Source: M3007 sp964621185 (lineage in GTDB: Bacteria; Bacteroidota; Bacteroidia; Chitinophagales; Saprospiraceae). From it: 64,000 bases of DNA. Positions 1-8,368 of this stretch are shown here, in pieces; position 1 is the first letter of the stretch; every line of letters begins with the position of its first letter. The translations under genes and the position numbers were made by a program. The notes under the pieces are model-generated. The model did no database searches. It was given only the letters and a program-made list of their open reading frames with translations, and had not been told where the DNA came from. Where the stretch lies: contig CAZULM010000019.1 in assembly GCA_964621185.1 (NCBI GenBank), positions 26,586 to 90,585 of the forward strand, in the 5' to 3' direction.

Positions 1-1
1 C

Positions 2-418
2 GGCGCAGTGATCGCCCGTTTCGCCATGGACTATCCCGAGTTGACGGCTGGCTTGGTCATCGTTGCAGGCTCCATCGACCCAAAACAAGAAAAGCACCCG
101 TGGTGGCAATCCGTGGTACATGCCCCGCCAGTGCGCTGGCTTACCCCAAAATCCCTGTGGACTTCCAATGCAGAGATCATCCCGCTGGAAAAAGAATTGG
201 AGGTCATGTTGCCGCTATGGGCGCGCATCCGCTGCCCGGTCCGGGTTGTCCATGCACAGAACGACCAGTTGGTGCCGGTCGCCAATGCTGCCTTTGCGCG
301 GGAGGTGCTGGTGAACTGCCCCGACTTCAAGGCCACGATACTGGAGAAAGGGAACCATTTTATCCTGTGGAGCCGAAAAGATGTGGTCAGCGCCGCGCTG
401 CTCGAACTGTTGCAGTGA
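2..418 (+). CDS. Alpha/beta hydrolase, C-terminal part (5' end outside window)
   Basis: The reading frame is open from base 2, so the gene begins upstream of the window and about 138 residues remain. The first residues (GAVIARFAMDYPEL) match the stretch just after the nucleophile elbow of alpha/beta hydrolases, so the Gly-x-Ser-x-Gly motif has been cut off. The remaining part has the usual acid loop region (VVHAQNDQLVP, with the Asp of the triad) and a late histidine (EKGNHFILW) that fits the catalytic His. Substrate cannot be told. The gene ends at a TGA about 130 bases before the next gene on the same strand. Confidence 0.75.
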   Translation, partial: GAVIARFAMDYPELTAGLVIVAGSIDPKQEKHPWWQSVVHAPPVRWLTPKSLWTSNAEIIPLEKELEVMLPLWARIRCPVRVVHAQNDQLVPVANAAFAREVLVNCPDFKATILEKGNHFILWSRKDVVSAALLELLQ

Positions 419-527
419 GCAACCCGATTAAACTTTGCTGCGCCAATACGATATGCCGTTTCGGCACGTTTTTGGCGTGCAATGCTTCAAAGTGGCGGGT
501 AAAGGGTAAAAATCGGCCACAACTGCC

Positions 528-535
528 TACTTTTG
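528..535 (+). promoter_or_regulatory. Possible Bacteroidota -7 element
   Basis: TACTTTTG fits the TAnnTTTG -7 consensus of Bacteroidota promoters and ends 10 bases before the ATG at 546. No TTG or TTTG is seen 19-20 bases upstream, so only half of the promoter is supported. If transcription begins about 7 bases downstream the leader would be very short, which would favour the second ATG at 555. Confidence 0.35.
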
Positions 536-545
536 TCCCACAAAC

Positions 546-1373
546 ATGACATACATGAGAAATTTTAAGTTTTTCGGGCTGGTGCTCGGGCTTGTGCTGA
601 CAAGCCAGTTTTCCTTTGCACAGATGCGCGGCTGGGAAGTCGGGGGCTGGGCCGGCGTTTCAAACTACTTCGGCGACTTGAACACCAATTGGCGGCTCAA
701 CCGCATGCACGTGGCCGGCGGCATCGGCGCGCGCTACAACCTCAACGACCGCCTGGCCCTGCGCTTTGGGGCCAATGTCGGCAAGATCAGCGCGACCGAC
801 AAGGATTCCGACAACAGCTATGAACGGCGACGGAACCTTGATTTCAGGAGCCTGATCGTTGACGGCACCGGACAGGTCGAGTTCAACTACCTGCCTTATG
901 TTCACGGGTCGCGCGACTATTTTTTTACCCCGTACATGTTCCTGGGGCCGAGCGTTTATTATTTCAACCCTAAAACAGATTTTGAAGGAATAACCTACAA
1001 CCTTCGCGAAATGGGCACCGAAGGCCAGTTTCGCGGCGAAGAATACGGCTCTATCCAATGGGGCATCGCCTACGGCATCGGCTTCAAGGCCGACCTGAGC
1101 TACCGCTGGAGCCTCGACTTTCACCTTGGCGCCCGCAAGCTCTTCTCCGACTACATAGACGACGTGAGCGGGGAATATGCCGACATCCGCGACATCCGTG
1201 CCCAGCGCGGCAACATCGCCGCAGCCCTCGCCGACCGCTCCGGAGAACCGCCCATCGGCCTCGAAGGCCGGCAGCGCGGCAATGGGAAGAACTCCGACGC
1301 GTATGTGTTTTTGGGCGTGGGACTGAACTATTATTTCGGGCAAATCCGCTGCCCGGGCATCCAGCGGGATTGA
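546..1373 (+). CDS. DUF6089-type outer-membrane beta-barrel protein
   Basis: 275 residues. A hydrophobic signal peptide (MRNFKFFGLVLGLVLTSQ, ending ...FSFAQ) is followed by a small barrel: alternating aromatic strands, GGWAGVSNYFGDLN near the start, YMFLGPSVYYFNP in the middle and YVFLGVGLNYYFG at the C terminus. This pattern is that of the DUF6089 family of Bacteroidota, usually annotated as porin-like; function is not known. ATG 546 and ATG 555 are both in frame; the second gives a more typical signal peptide. The next gene follows after 14 bases on the same strand. Confidence 0.8.
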   Translation: MTYMRNFKFFGLVLGLVLTSQFSFAQMRGWEVGGWAGVSNYFGDLNTNWRLNRMHVAGGIGARYNLNDRLALRFGANVGKISATDKDSDNSYERRRNLDFRSLIVDGTGQVEFNYLPYVHGSRDYFFTPYMFLGPSVYYFNPKTDFEGITYNLREMGTEGQFRGEEYGSIQWGIAYGIGFKADLSYRWSLDFHLGARKLFSDYIDDVSGEYADIRDIRAQRGNIAAALADRSGEPPIGLEGRQRGNGKNSDAYVFLGVGLNYYFGQIRCPGIQRD

Positions 1374-1387
1374 AACCCAGTTTTATT

Positions 1388-1780
1388 ATGAATGTAGTCA
1401 ACGATTTCCTCGACGTCTTACAGAACATCGAAGCTTCCATCACTGCAACAGCGCAAGAGAACCCGCAACTTGGCGATAAGGATGTGATATTGGCAACAGA
1501 GCGCTTGATAGCAGGCTATACCCGGGAGAAGAAAAAAATGCCCGTTCTGCCCGTAAAATTGCCCTCCGGCAGTTTGCCTGTGTTTCAGGCAATGAAGGAT
1601 TCGTGCGAGATGCGGCTTACAAGGGAATCCAATGACGTACAAGAGGACGATGTCGTTGGCTATAGGGTTCCTTTGCGCATCATGATTATTTGCCTGGAAC
1701 GCTTGCACAAATCGCAGCTTCGCTGGCACAAAGAATTCGGGCACAAGGGGTATTTGAATTTTATAAAAGGCTACACTTGA
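1388..1780 (+). CDS. Hypothetical protein, 130 aa
   Basis: I do not recognise this protein. It starts at an ATG 14 bases after the preceding barrel gene and so may share its transcript. There is no signal peptide or membrane segment. The N-terminal third is acidic and helical (NDFLDVLQNIEASITATAQE), the middle has a basic stretch (YTREKKKMP), and the end is rich in His, Arg and Lys (LHKSQLRWHKEFGHKG). Base composition is more AT-rich than the neighbours. A bidirectional terminator lies 36 bases after the stop. A small cytosolic protein is the most that can be said. Confidence 0.6.
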   Translation: MNVVNDFLDVLQNIEASITATAQENPQLGDKDVILATERLIAGYTREKKKMPVLPVKLPSGSLPVFQAMKDSCEMRLTRESNDVQEDDVVGYRVPLRIMIICLERLHKSQLRWHKEFGHKGYLNFIKGYT

Positions 1781-1816
1781 AAACGCCGGCACTGCAGTCC
1801 GCCACAACCTAAAAAG

Positions 1817-1850
1817 AAAAGCCATCCCCAATACATCAGGGATGGCTTTT
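1817..1850. terminator. Bidirectional intrinsic terminator
   Basis: AAAAGCCATCCC pairs perfectly with GGGATGGCTTTT across a 10-base loop, with A and T runs at both ends. It sits between convergent genes (stops at 1780 on + and 1876 on -), so it can end both. Confidence 0.85.
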
Positions 1851-1875
1851 TTGTGAGAAACGTGTTCTTTCCCGA

Positions 1876-2310
1876 TTAATTCCGGCCAGAACCGCCGCTG
1901 GTGATCCAGGGGCCGCAAACACATACGCACTCGCCGCCGGGAAGGGTAAAGCAATGGGGCGGGTTGAATGTCGTGCAGGACAAGGTAGGGTTGCAAGGGC
2001 TGGCGTTTTGTGGGAGGGCTTTGAAGGAACCGACGCGTGGCTGGATACCGAAAGCCGTCAATTTGCCGCCTTTCACTACGATGATCAGCTTGTCGCCGGT
2101 GCGGGTGTTTTGTCCTACCACGTTGCGGCCTTCATTTACCGAGACTGAACCGTCAACGCCTTCAAATTTGATGTAGATTGCAGCCTGTGGCTCCACATGC
2201 ATTTGGATCTGGGTCGAGCCACCGGTTTGGGCATTGGCGCCTGTGGTGGAGAAAGTGGAGAAGGCAGCAACGATGAGGGCAAGTGAAAAGAAATTTTTGA
2301 TGATGTTCAT
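1876..2310 (-). CDS. Small secreted Cys-containing protein, unknown function
   Basis: 144 residues with a clear signal peptide (ending ...TTGANAQ, cleavage near residue 28). The mature part begins with a beta-like stretch (TQIQMHVEPQAAIYIKFEG) and a KLIIVVKGGKLTAFGI segment. The last 45 residues carry six cysteines (SPCNPTLSCTTFNPPHCF, GECVCVCGP), which suggests disulfides or metal binding outside the cytoplasm. I know no family that fits. It is a single gene with its own terminator downstream; the divergent TerB-like gene starts about 170 bases away. Confidence 0.65.
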   Translation of the reverse strand: MNIIKNFFSLALIVAAFSTFSTTGANAQTGGSTQIQMHVEPQAAIYIKFEGVDGSVSVNEGRNVVGQNTRTGDKLIIVVKGGKLTAFGIQPRVGSFKALPQNASPCNPTLSCTTFNPPHCFTLPGGECVCVCGPWITSGGSGRN

Positions 2311-2478
2311 TGTACTTGAAGTTTAAAAAGTTTGAAAATGAATGTTTGGTAGGATGTGTCGCGAGCTGGAAACATGTACCCACCCAGTTTCAAAAAAATT
2401 TCAATTACCCTTCAAATGCAGGCACAATCCCTATTTTTGCGCCTTGCATCTCACACAGCGAATCCCCATATCTTTTCC

Positions 2479-2925
2479 ATGAACAACAACGACAATTTCT
2501 TCCATACGACCGCTGAGACAGCTTCTTTGCAAATCACCGATGAGGCGGAGGCCTGCGCTGCCGTGCTGTTCGCCTGCCGCCGCGCCGACGAGATCGACGG
2601 GCCTGGCGGGAACGCGGCGTTCCTGGCCACCTTGAGAAGCCGCAATATCTTCATCGGCTCCGACCCGAACGTTTTGGTGGAAACCGTAGGGAAATACTAT
2701 GAGCAGGCCGGAAGCCCCGCCGCGCTCATCAACGCTGCCATGGGCGCCATCCGGGAACAGACACGGCTGCCGCTATTTTACCATTGCCTCGACGTGATAC
2801 TCGCCGACGGCGTGGTGACGCCGCAGGAAGACAAGGTGTTCCAATACCTCACGCGCAAGTTCAAGGTGGCGGAGGAGGTGGCGTTCCGGGCGCTGGAGGT
2901 GCTGGTGGTGAAGAACAAGCTATGA
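2479..2925 (+). CDS. TerB-like domain protein
   Basis: 148 residues from ATG 2479; the open frame extends upstream to 2356 but that part has no protein character. The all-helical sequence, with two repeats of an acidic ADE-I-DGPGG / LADGVVTPQED type loop, matches the tellurite-resistance TerB-like fold. The second loop (DVILADGVVTPQEDKVFQYL, residues about 111-130) is the most family-like. TerB-like proteins in Bacteroidota are often stand-alone and of unknown role, so tellurite resistance should not be assumed. The 3' end overlaps the convergent permease gene by six bases. Confidence 0.7.
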   Translation: MNNNDNFFHTTAETASLQITDEAEACAAVLFACRRADEIDGPGGNAAFLATLRSRNIFIGSDPNVLVETVGKYYEQAGSPAALINAAMGAIREQTRLPLFYHCLDVILADGVVTPQEDKVFQYLTRKFKVAEEVAFRALEVLVVKNKL

Positions 2926-4233
2926 GCGCTGCGCGTCCGCACCTTTCAGCACATACCAAACCACATACGAAAAGCAGGCAAAAGGCACAAAAAGCGCCAT
3001 CCTCATGCCGCCAAATCCCGACAACAAGCCGGCGATGGGGGGCAGTACCGCGCCGCCGACGATGGCCATGATGACCAGCGAAGACGCCAGCTTGCTCTCT
3101 GCCGGTGGAAGCCCCTTAGTGGCCAAGGCGAAAATGGTGGGGAACATAATGCTTTGACAAAAATAAGTCAGCATGATGCACACGATGCCCGTCAGGCCGC
3201 CTGTGAGGAATGCCAAAACAACGAGGGCCACCGCCGCCATGCAATAATACGAAAGCACTTTGCGCGCATCCATACGGCTCATCAGGAAGGTGCCCACAAA
3301 ACGGCCCAGCATGAACAGCACCAGGGCAAACGAGGCGTGGAAACCAGCGATTTGCTCCGGGGTCATTTCAAGGGTGTAGCGGTACAGCATTTGCACAAGC
3401 CCCAGGTGCTCGTCTTTGGCAAGGTCGATCTTGAAATCCACAAAATAGCCCCAGAGCGTGGCCTGGGCGCCCACGTTGGCGAATTGCGCCAACACGCCCA
3501 GCGAAAGGTGGCGGTACTTGCCCAAGAGGCCAAAGATGCTTACGCTGCCTTCCGCTGCTTCCTCTTCCCGCCCAACTTCGGGCATCTTGGTAAGGGCGAA
3601 CAGCACCGCGACCGCCGCCACGAGCGCCGCCACGGCCAGGTACGGCCCCTGCACCGATAGCGCCGATTCGATGCGCGCCGCGTCAATCTGTTCGGGCGTC
3701 ATGGTGGCCAACAGCTCCTTGGTGTATTCCGTTTTGGAAAAAATGAACAAGCTCCCAATGATGGGACCCAGTATGATGCTGATGCCGTTGAACGACTGGG
3801 CGAAATTGATGCGCCATTCCGCGTCTTTTTTGTCGCCCAACACCGTCACGTACAGGTTGGCAGCCGTTTCTAAGAACGCCAGCCCGCTGGCAATGGTGAA
3901 CAGGGCGAACAGGAAAAAAGCGTAAACCCGGATGTCGGCAGCCGGGTAGAACAACAGCGCGCCGATCACATACAGCATCAAACCGGCCAATATCCCTTTT
4001 TTATAACCCCATTTCCGCATAAAAATCCCCGCCGGGATCGCCATCACAAAATAACCGAAATAAAAGGCCGAGTCCACGATGCCCGCCTGCCAGCGCTTGA
4101 GGTCGAGGGCAAACTGGAAGTGCCGGATCAGGGAGCCATTGAGGCTGTTGGCGATGCCCCAAAGGAAAAAGAGGCTGCAAACCAGGGCGAAAGGGACGAG
4201 GTAAGGGTTGCGGGCAGTGCTGCTGTTGCTCAT
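2920..4233 (-). CDS. FucP-type sugar:H+ symporter (MFS, FHS family)
   Basis: 437 residues with about 12 hydrophobic membrane segments. The N terminus (FALVCSLFFLWGIANSLNGS) and the following GYFVMAIPAGIFMRKWGYK segment are typical of the fucose/glucose/galactose permease branch of the major facilitator superfamily. An extended loop between helices 5 and 6 (residues about 170-195) is also usual there. It should import a sugar with protons at the inner membrane; the sugar cannot be told, since no catabolic genes are adjacent. The start is ATG 4233, with the divergent lipoprotein gene 151 bases away. Confidence 0.85.
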   Translation of the reverse strand: MSNSSTARNPYLVPFALVCSLFFLWGIANSLNGSLIRHFQFALDLKRWQAGIVDSAFYFGYFVMAIPAGIFMRKWGYKKGILAGLMLYVIGALLFYPAADIRVYAFFLFALFTIASGLAFLETAANLYVTVLGDKKDAEWRINFAQSFNGISIILGPIIGSLFIFSKTEYTKELLATMTPEQIDAARIESALSVQGPYLAVAALVAAVAVLFALTKMPEVGREEEAAEGSVSIFGLLGKYRHLSLGVLAQFANVGAQATLWGYFVDFKIDLAKDEHLGLVQMLYRYTLEMTPEQIAGFHASFALVLFMLGRFVGTFLMSRMDARKVLSYYCMAAVALVVLAFLTGGLTGIVCIMLTYFCQSIMFPTIFALATKGLPPAESKLASSLVIMAIVGGAVLPPIAGLLSGFGGMRMALFVPFACFSYVVWYVLKGADAQRS

Positions 4234-4384
4234 GTAAAACAGTTTTCGTTTTGAAAGGCAAGATTATGAAAAGTTTTCCGCCTTTGTGCCGCTTTGTATT
4301 TGTCCGGCTGCGACTTTTCCAAAATGGGGAGCCGGGAGGCTTCTCAAATTTCGTTCCTTTGCAGCCGAAAAATTTGTTCCAACG

Positions 4385-6598
4385 ATGTTCCTCTCTTTCC
4401 GGCCTTTGTTGCCATTCCTGTGCCTGCTCGTGCTTTTTTCCTGTAATAACGACCCAAAACCCGCGCCCAACAAAGCGGCGACCGACGGGCACCAGCGCAT
4501 GATCGCCATCCTCGACAGCATTTTCAGGGCAGCCAGCCCCGTTGACTGCTACAACCTCAACGGGCGCAAGGCTGCCATGTTCAAAGACATGATGGACAAG
4601 GAACAAGAGCCTTATGCCAAGCTGGGTTTCCAATTCAGCTATGCCGACCAATTGCTCGACATGGGGCAGAACGAATCGGCGACAATGGAGCTGCTGGACA
4701 TCATCCAGCAATTCAAGGACACCCTCACCGACCAAACAAAGGTGGCCTATGAACTGCTGGCGCTCTCCTACATGCGCTTAGGCGAGCAGCAGAACTGCGT
4801 AAATTCCCACAACGCGGAATCTTGCTTGCTGCCACTAAGCGGTGGCGGCATCTATTCCATGAAAACAGGGCCAGAAAGCGCCATCAAGGTGTACAAGCGC
4901 ATCCTCGCCAAATATCCCGACGACGTGCAGAGCCGCTGGCTGCTCAACCTCGCCTACATGGCCATCGGGAAATGGCCCGCCGAGGTGCCGAAAAACCTGC
5001 TGATGTCGCCAGAATTGTTCAAAAGCCGGGGCGATATCCGCTTCAAAAACGTGGCCATCAGCGCCGGCGCCGACCTGCGGGGCATCTCCGGCGGGGTATG
5101 CGCCGACGATTTTGACGGCGACGGCAACATCGACCTGTTTGTGACCTCTTACGGCCTGAAAGACCAGGCGAAGTTCCTGCACAACAACGGCGATGGCAGC
5201 TTCTCCGATCGCACCCGCGAGGCAAACCTGACAGGCATCGTCAGCGGCCTCAACACCATCCACGCCGATTACGACAACGACGGCGACCGGGACGTGCTGA
5301 TCCTGCGCGGCGGCTGGCTTGCCGGCGGCACCCATCCCAATTCCCTGCTGCGCAACAACGGCGACGGCACCTTTACCGATGTGACCATCGAAGCCGGGCT
5401 GCTCTCTTTTCACCCCACCCAAACAGCCGACTGGGCAGATTACGACGGCGACGGCTGGCTCGACCTTTACATCGGCAACGAAACAACCGACCCGGCGCGT
5501 CCGCACCCCAACGAACTGTACCACAACAACGGGGACGGCGCCTTCAGCAACGTGGCCAAAGAAACGGGCCTTGACTTAACAGGCTATTTCAAAGCCGCAG
5601 TCTGGGGCGACATCAACAACGACCAGCGCCCCGACCTCTATTTGAGCAATGCCGATGGCGACAACAAACTATTGGTGAACCGGGGCGGCACAGCCCCTAA
5701 CTCCTGGAAGTTTGAAGATATTTCTAACAAAGCAGGGGTTACGAATCCCCAGCACAGCTTCCCGGCTTTTTTCTTCGACTTCGACAACGACGGTTTTGAG
5801 GATATCTTCGTCACCGATTTCACCCTCGATCCAAAACTGCCCACAGCCGACCCGCTAATCCGCGAATATTTGGGCAAACAGCCCCCCGGCGACTGGCTGC
5901 GCCTCTACCGCAACAATGGCGACGAAACATTTACTGATGTACACCGCGCTTACGGCCTCCATACCATCACCTACGCCATGGGCAACAATTTTGGCGACCT
6001 CGACAACGACGGCTGGCTTGATGTTTACCTCGGAACGGGAAAGCCCGACCTGCGCACCCTGCTGCCCAACCGCATGTTCCACAACCTTGGCGGCAAACGG
6101 TTTGAAGACATTTCTATGAACGGTTTTGCCCATATCCAGAAAGGCCACGGCATCGCTTTCTGCGATTTCGACAACGATGGCGACCAGGATGTTTTCGGCA
6201 TTATGGGCGGCGCCTACGAAGGCGATATTTCCCACAGTGTTTTGTTTGAGAACCCCGGTACCGCCAATCATTGGGTCACGATCTTTCTGGAAGGCAAAAC
6301 GTGCAACCGCGATGCCCAAGGGGCTAAAATTAAAGTGACCGTGCAGGAGAAAAGCGGGGCAAAGCGCCATATTTATGCCACTGTCGGCACGGGCGGCAGC
6401 TTTGGCGCCCAAAGCCTGCGCCAGGAAATCGGGCTGGGTCAGGCGGAAAAAATTGAATCTGTGGAAGTTCAGTGGCCAAAACAAGGCGTCCCAAACAGCG
6501 TTTATAGCGGCATCGCGCTCGATTCAGCCGTAAAGCTGACGGAAGGCAACCCGCAGCCAGCGCCGGTCAAACTGGCAAGTATGGCCTTCAAGCAATAA
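4385..6598 (+). CDS. FG-GAP/VCBS repeat lipoprotein with ASPIC/UnbV C-terminal domain
   Basis: 737 residues from ATG 4385, chosen because it gives a lipoprotein signal ending FSC at Cys20; the upstream extension to 4286 lacks a signal. Residues about 60-200 look like TPR helices. At least seven calcium-loop repeats follow (DFDGDGNIDLF, DYDNDGDRDVL, DYDGDGWLDLY, DINNDQRPDLY, DFDNDGFEDIF, DLDNDGWLDVY, DFDNDGDQDVF), as in an integrin-like beta-propeller. The last 110 residues match the ASPIC/UnbV domain of CRTAC1-like proteins. A surface-anchored, calcium-binding adhesion or binding role is inferred. It stands alone between divergent and convergent neighbours. Confidence 0.85.
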   Translation: MFLSFRPLLPFLCLLVLFSCNNDPKPAPNKAATDGHQRMIAILDSIFRAASPVDCYNLNGRKAAMFKDMMDKEQEPYAKLGFQFSYADQLLDMGQNESATMELLDIIQQFKDTLTDQTKVAYELLALSYMRLGEQQNCVNSHNAESCLLPLSGGGIYSMKTGPESAIKVYKRILAKYPDDVQSRWLLNLAYMAIGKWPAEVPKNLLMSPELFKSRGDIRFKNVAISAGADLRGISGGVCADDFDGDGNIDLFVTSYGLKDQAKFLHNNGDGSFSDRTREANLTGIVSGLNTIHADYDNDGDRDVLILRGGWLAGGTHPNSLLRNNGDGTFTDVTIEAGLLSFHPTQTADWADYDGDGWLDLYIGNETTDPARPHPNELYHNNGDGAFSNVAKETGLDLTGYFKAAVWGDINNDQRPDLYLSNADGDNKLLVNRGGTAPNSWKFEDISNKAGVTNPQHSFPAFFFDFDNDGFEDIFVTDFTLDPKLPTADPLIREYLGKQPPGDWLRLYRNNGDETFTDVHRAYGLHTITYAMGNNFGDLDNDGWLDVYLGTGKPDLRTLLPNRMFHNLGGKRFEDISMNGFAHIQKGHGIAFCDFDNDGDQDVFGIMGGAYEGDISHSVLFENPGTANHWVTIFLEGKTCNRDAQGAKIKVTVQEKSGAKRHIYATVGTGGSFGAQSLRQEIGLGQAEKIESVEVQWPKQGVPNSVYSGIALDSAVKLTEGNPQPAPVKLASMAFKQ

Positions 6599-6602
6599 GA
6601 AT

Positions 6603-6646
6603 GCCCAAGGGAAAGTGGTTTGCGAAAATATCAGGAGGTAAATCCT
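6603..6646 (+). repeat. Dispersed 44-bp repeat, copy 1
   Basis: This stretch, four bases after a stop codon, matches 42691-42734 with about four mismatches. The shared core is GGTTTGCGAAAATATCAGGA. An imperfect stem is possible in the right half (TATCAGGA against TCCTTGATA). A shorter match, 16-17 bases, occurs on the minus strand at 12844-12863. Confidence 0.7.
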
Positions 6647-6702
6647 TGATAATCAATATAACCCATCCGTAAAATCTTACATATCACTGCAATCCTGGCA
6701 TA

Positions 6703-7626
6703 TTATTGGGATTTCCGCAGCGCACGTGCCTTGCGCATGGCCGCAAAAGCGCCCGAATTTACAAGCCATACCCCGGTGATGGTGATGCTCATGCCGATGG
6801 CGATCCAAACCGTAAGGCTTTCCCCCAGCAACAACCAGCCCAAGAGCAGCGCCACGATGGGGTTGATGTAGGTGTAGAGCGAAGTAACGGTGGCGCTCAA
6901 GTGCTTCAGTGCGAACATGTACATGGTAAAGGCCAGCGCTGAACCGATGATGGTTAGGTAAATCAAAGAAGTCCAGCCCAAAACGCTGTGGTGTATCGCC
7001 CAGGTTTTGTCGAAGAAAATACTGAATACAAACCCGCCCAGGCCTCCTGCAAGTATCTGGATGCCCGCGTTGAGCAAGGGCGACACGTCGGGCGAATTCC
7101 AGCGCTTGGCCATTACTGTGCCGAGCGACCAAGTGCAGCAAGAGGCTAAGCAGGCAGCGACGCCCCAGCGGTATTCCGGGCGGACAAAATCGGCCCAGCC
7201 ATGGTTGAAAATGACGCCCAAGCCGCCAAAGCCCAGCAGTACCCCCACCACCATCCGGGCGTTCACCTTGTCGGGGCTTTTCCACATTACCGTAAATATA
7301 ACCACCATCACCGGGGTGAGCGAGCCGATGATGGCAGCGATGCCAGAGCTGATGTACTGCATGCCCCAGGTGATGAAGCCGTTGCCGCCGGTTATGGTCG
7401 CTAAACCTGTAAGGGCTTGGCGGACAACATATTGCCTGTCTGGAGCTGCTCCTTTCCCTTGGTAAAAGGCCATAGCCAGCAACAGCAGGCCGGCAGCGGT
7501 TTGCCGAATCCCCACCAGCAAGAAAGGCGGGAAATCAAAAACCGCGTACTTGATGGCGGTGTAGGTAGTGCCCCAAATTATGCATATCGCCCCGAGGGCA
7601 AGGTAGGCGCGCTTTGTGTCCGTCAT
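6703..7626 (-). CDS. EamA-family (DMT) transporter
   Basis: 307 residues, about ten transmembrane helices in two EamA halves. The N-terminal half carries the family-typical LGAICIIWGTTYTAIKYAV and the second ends with YINPIVALLLGWLLLGESLT, the conserved pre-terminal helix of the drug/metabolite transporter superfamily. An inner-membrane exporter of amino acids or other small metabolites is likely; the substrate is not readable. It starts nine bases downstream of the GNAT gene on the same strand, so the two are probably one transcript. Confidence 0.85.
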   Translation of the reverse strand: MTDTKRAYLALGAICIIWGTTYTAIKYAVFDFPPFLLVGIRQTAAGLLLLAMAFYQGKGAAPDRQYVVRQALTGLATITGGNGFITWGMQYISSGIAAIIGSLTPVMVVIFTVMWKSPDKVNARMVVGVLLGFGGLGVIFNHGWADFVRPEYRWGVAACLASCCTWSLGTVMAKRWNSPDVSPLLNAGIQILAGGLGGFVFSIFFDKTWAIHHSVLGWTSLIYLTIIGSALAFTMYMFALKHLSATVTSLYTYINPIVALLLGWLLLGESLTVWIAIGMSITITGVWLVNSGAFAAMRKARALRKSQ

Positions 7627-7635
7627 AACTTGTGG

Positions 7636-8154
7636 TCACTTGAGTGGGGCAACATCTTCCGGGCCGCCGAGTTTTAGCACCATCATAAAATCATTCATCT
7701 CATAGCCGTTGCCGATGTCGAAATCGTAGCAGCCTTCAATGGTAAAGCCTACGCGGAAATAGAAGTTGATGGTTTTGTAGTTCTGCCGGTTGACGGTGAG
7801 CCGGAGCGTGCGCAAGTCGGGATATTGTGCCAGCACCCGCTCCAAAATGACCTTTCCAAAGCCCTTGCCGCGTTTATCGTTGTCGATGTAGAACTTGTTC
7901 ATAAAATACTCGCCCGGCCCCTTTGGGCTGATGGCTACGTAACCGATCACCTCGCCGTTGAGCTCCGGAAGCCAAAATACCTGCCCGTCTGCCATTTGGG
8001 CAGCAAGCGATTCGCCGGTGTAGTAGCGGTCGAGCATGTACTCCACTTGCGGCTCCCCGATCATGGGGTAATAGTGTTCCCGCCATATTCGCTGTGCCAG
8101 GGTGGTGATCAGCGGGATGTCTTCAGAGCTGGCCTTGCGGATGGAAATAACCAT
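7636..8154 (-). CDS. GNAT-family N-acetyltransferase
   Basis: 172 residues from ATG 8154. The acetyl-CoA binding motif is visible (KRGKGFGKVILERVL, residues about 100-115), preceded by the beta-4 strand MNKFYIDND and followed by the C-terminal FYFRVGFTIEGCYDF hook typical of GNAT enzymes. The frame is open upstream to 8286 but that part is made of a 36-bp repeat and is unlikely to be translated. The acceptor is unknown. The gene is upstream of, and nearly abuts, an EamA transporter; acetylation and export of one class of compound is a possible joint role. Confidence 0.85.
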   Translation of the reverse strand: MVISIRKASSEDIPLITTLAQRIWREHYYPMIGEPQVEYMLDRYYTGESLAAQMADGQVFWLPELNGEVIGYVAISPKGPGEYFMNKFYIDNDKRGKGFGKVILERVLAQYPDLRTLRLTVNRQNYKTINFYFRVGFTIEGCYDFDIGNGYEMNDFMMVLKLGGPEDVAPLK

Positions 8155-8180
8155 TGCTTTAGATTTGATAATTATGTGCC

Positions 8181-8327
8181 GCCGTTCACGTACCGCCAAC
8201 CTTCGGTTGGCGCTGCGCCGTTCACGTACCGCCAACCTTTGCTTGGCGCTGCGCCGTTCACGTAAAGCCAACCTTCGGTTGGCCAATTATCCCCGCGCCA
8301 ACCGAAGGTTGGCGGTACGTGAACGGC
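8181..8327. repeat. 36-bp palindromic repeat array (three direct, one inverted)
   Basis: Three head-to-tail copies of a unit starting GCCGTTCACGTACCGCCAAC begin at 8181, 8217 and 8253; a fourth copy in opposite orientation fills 8295-8327. Each unit holds a small stem (GCCAACCTTCGGTTGGC). The array as a whole can fold into a long stem because of the inverted copy. It lies between ompH-like and GNAT genes. It looks like a REP-type intergenic element; units are contiguous with no spacers, so it is not CRISPR. Confidence 0.85.
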
Positions 8328-8368
8328 CCCGCCCCGGCAGGCCAGCCAAAGGTCGGCGGCACCTGGGA

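Noticed and set aside
1058..1387. N-terminal extension of the 130-residue hypothetical protein into the barrel gene
   Set aside because: The extension is an Arg/Pro-rich shadow of the barrel gene; ATG 1388 is the sensible start.
2356..2478. Longer N terminus of the TerB-like protein
   Set aside because: The first 41 residues show no helix pattern and ATG 2479 starts the conserved part.
8181..8327. CRISPR array
   Set aside because: Units are contiguous, there are no unique spacers, one copy is inverted and no cas gene is near.
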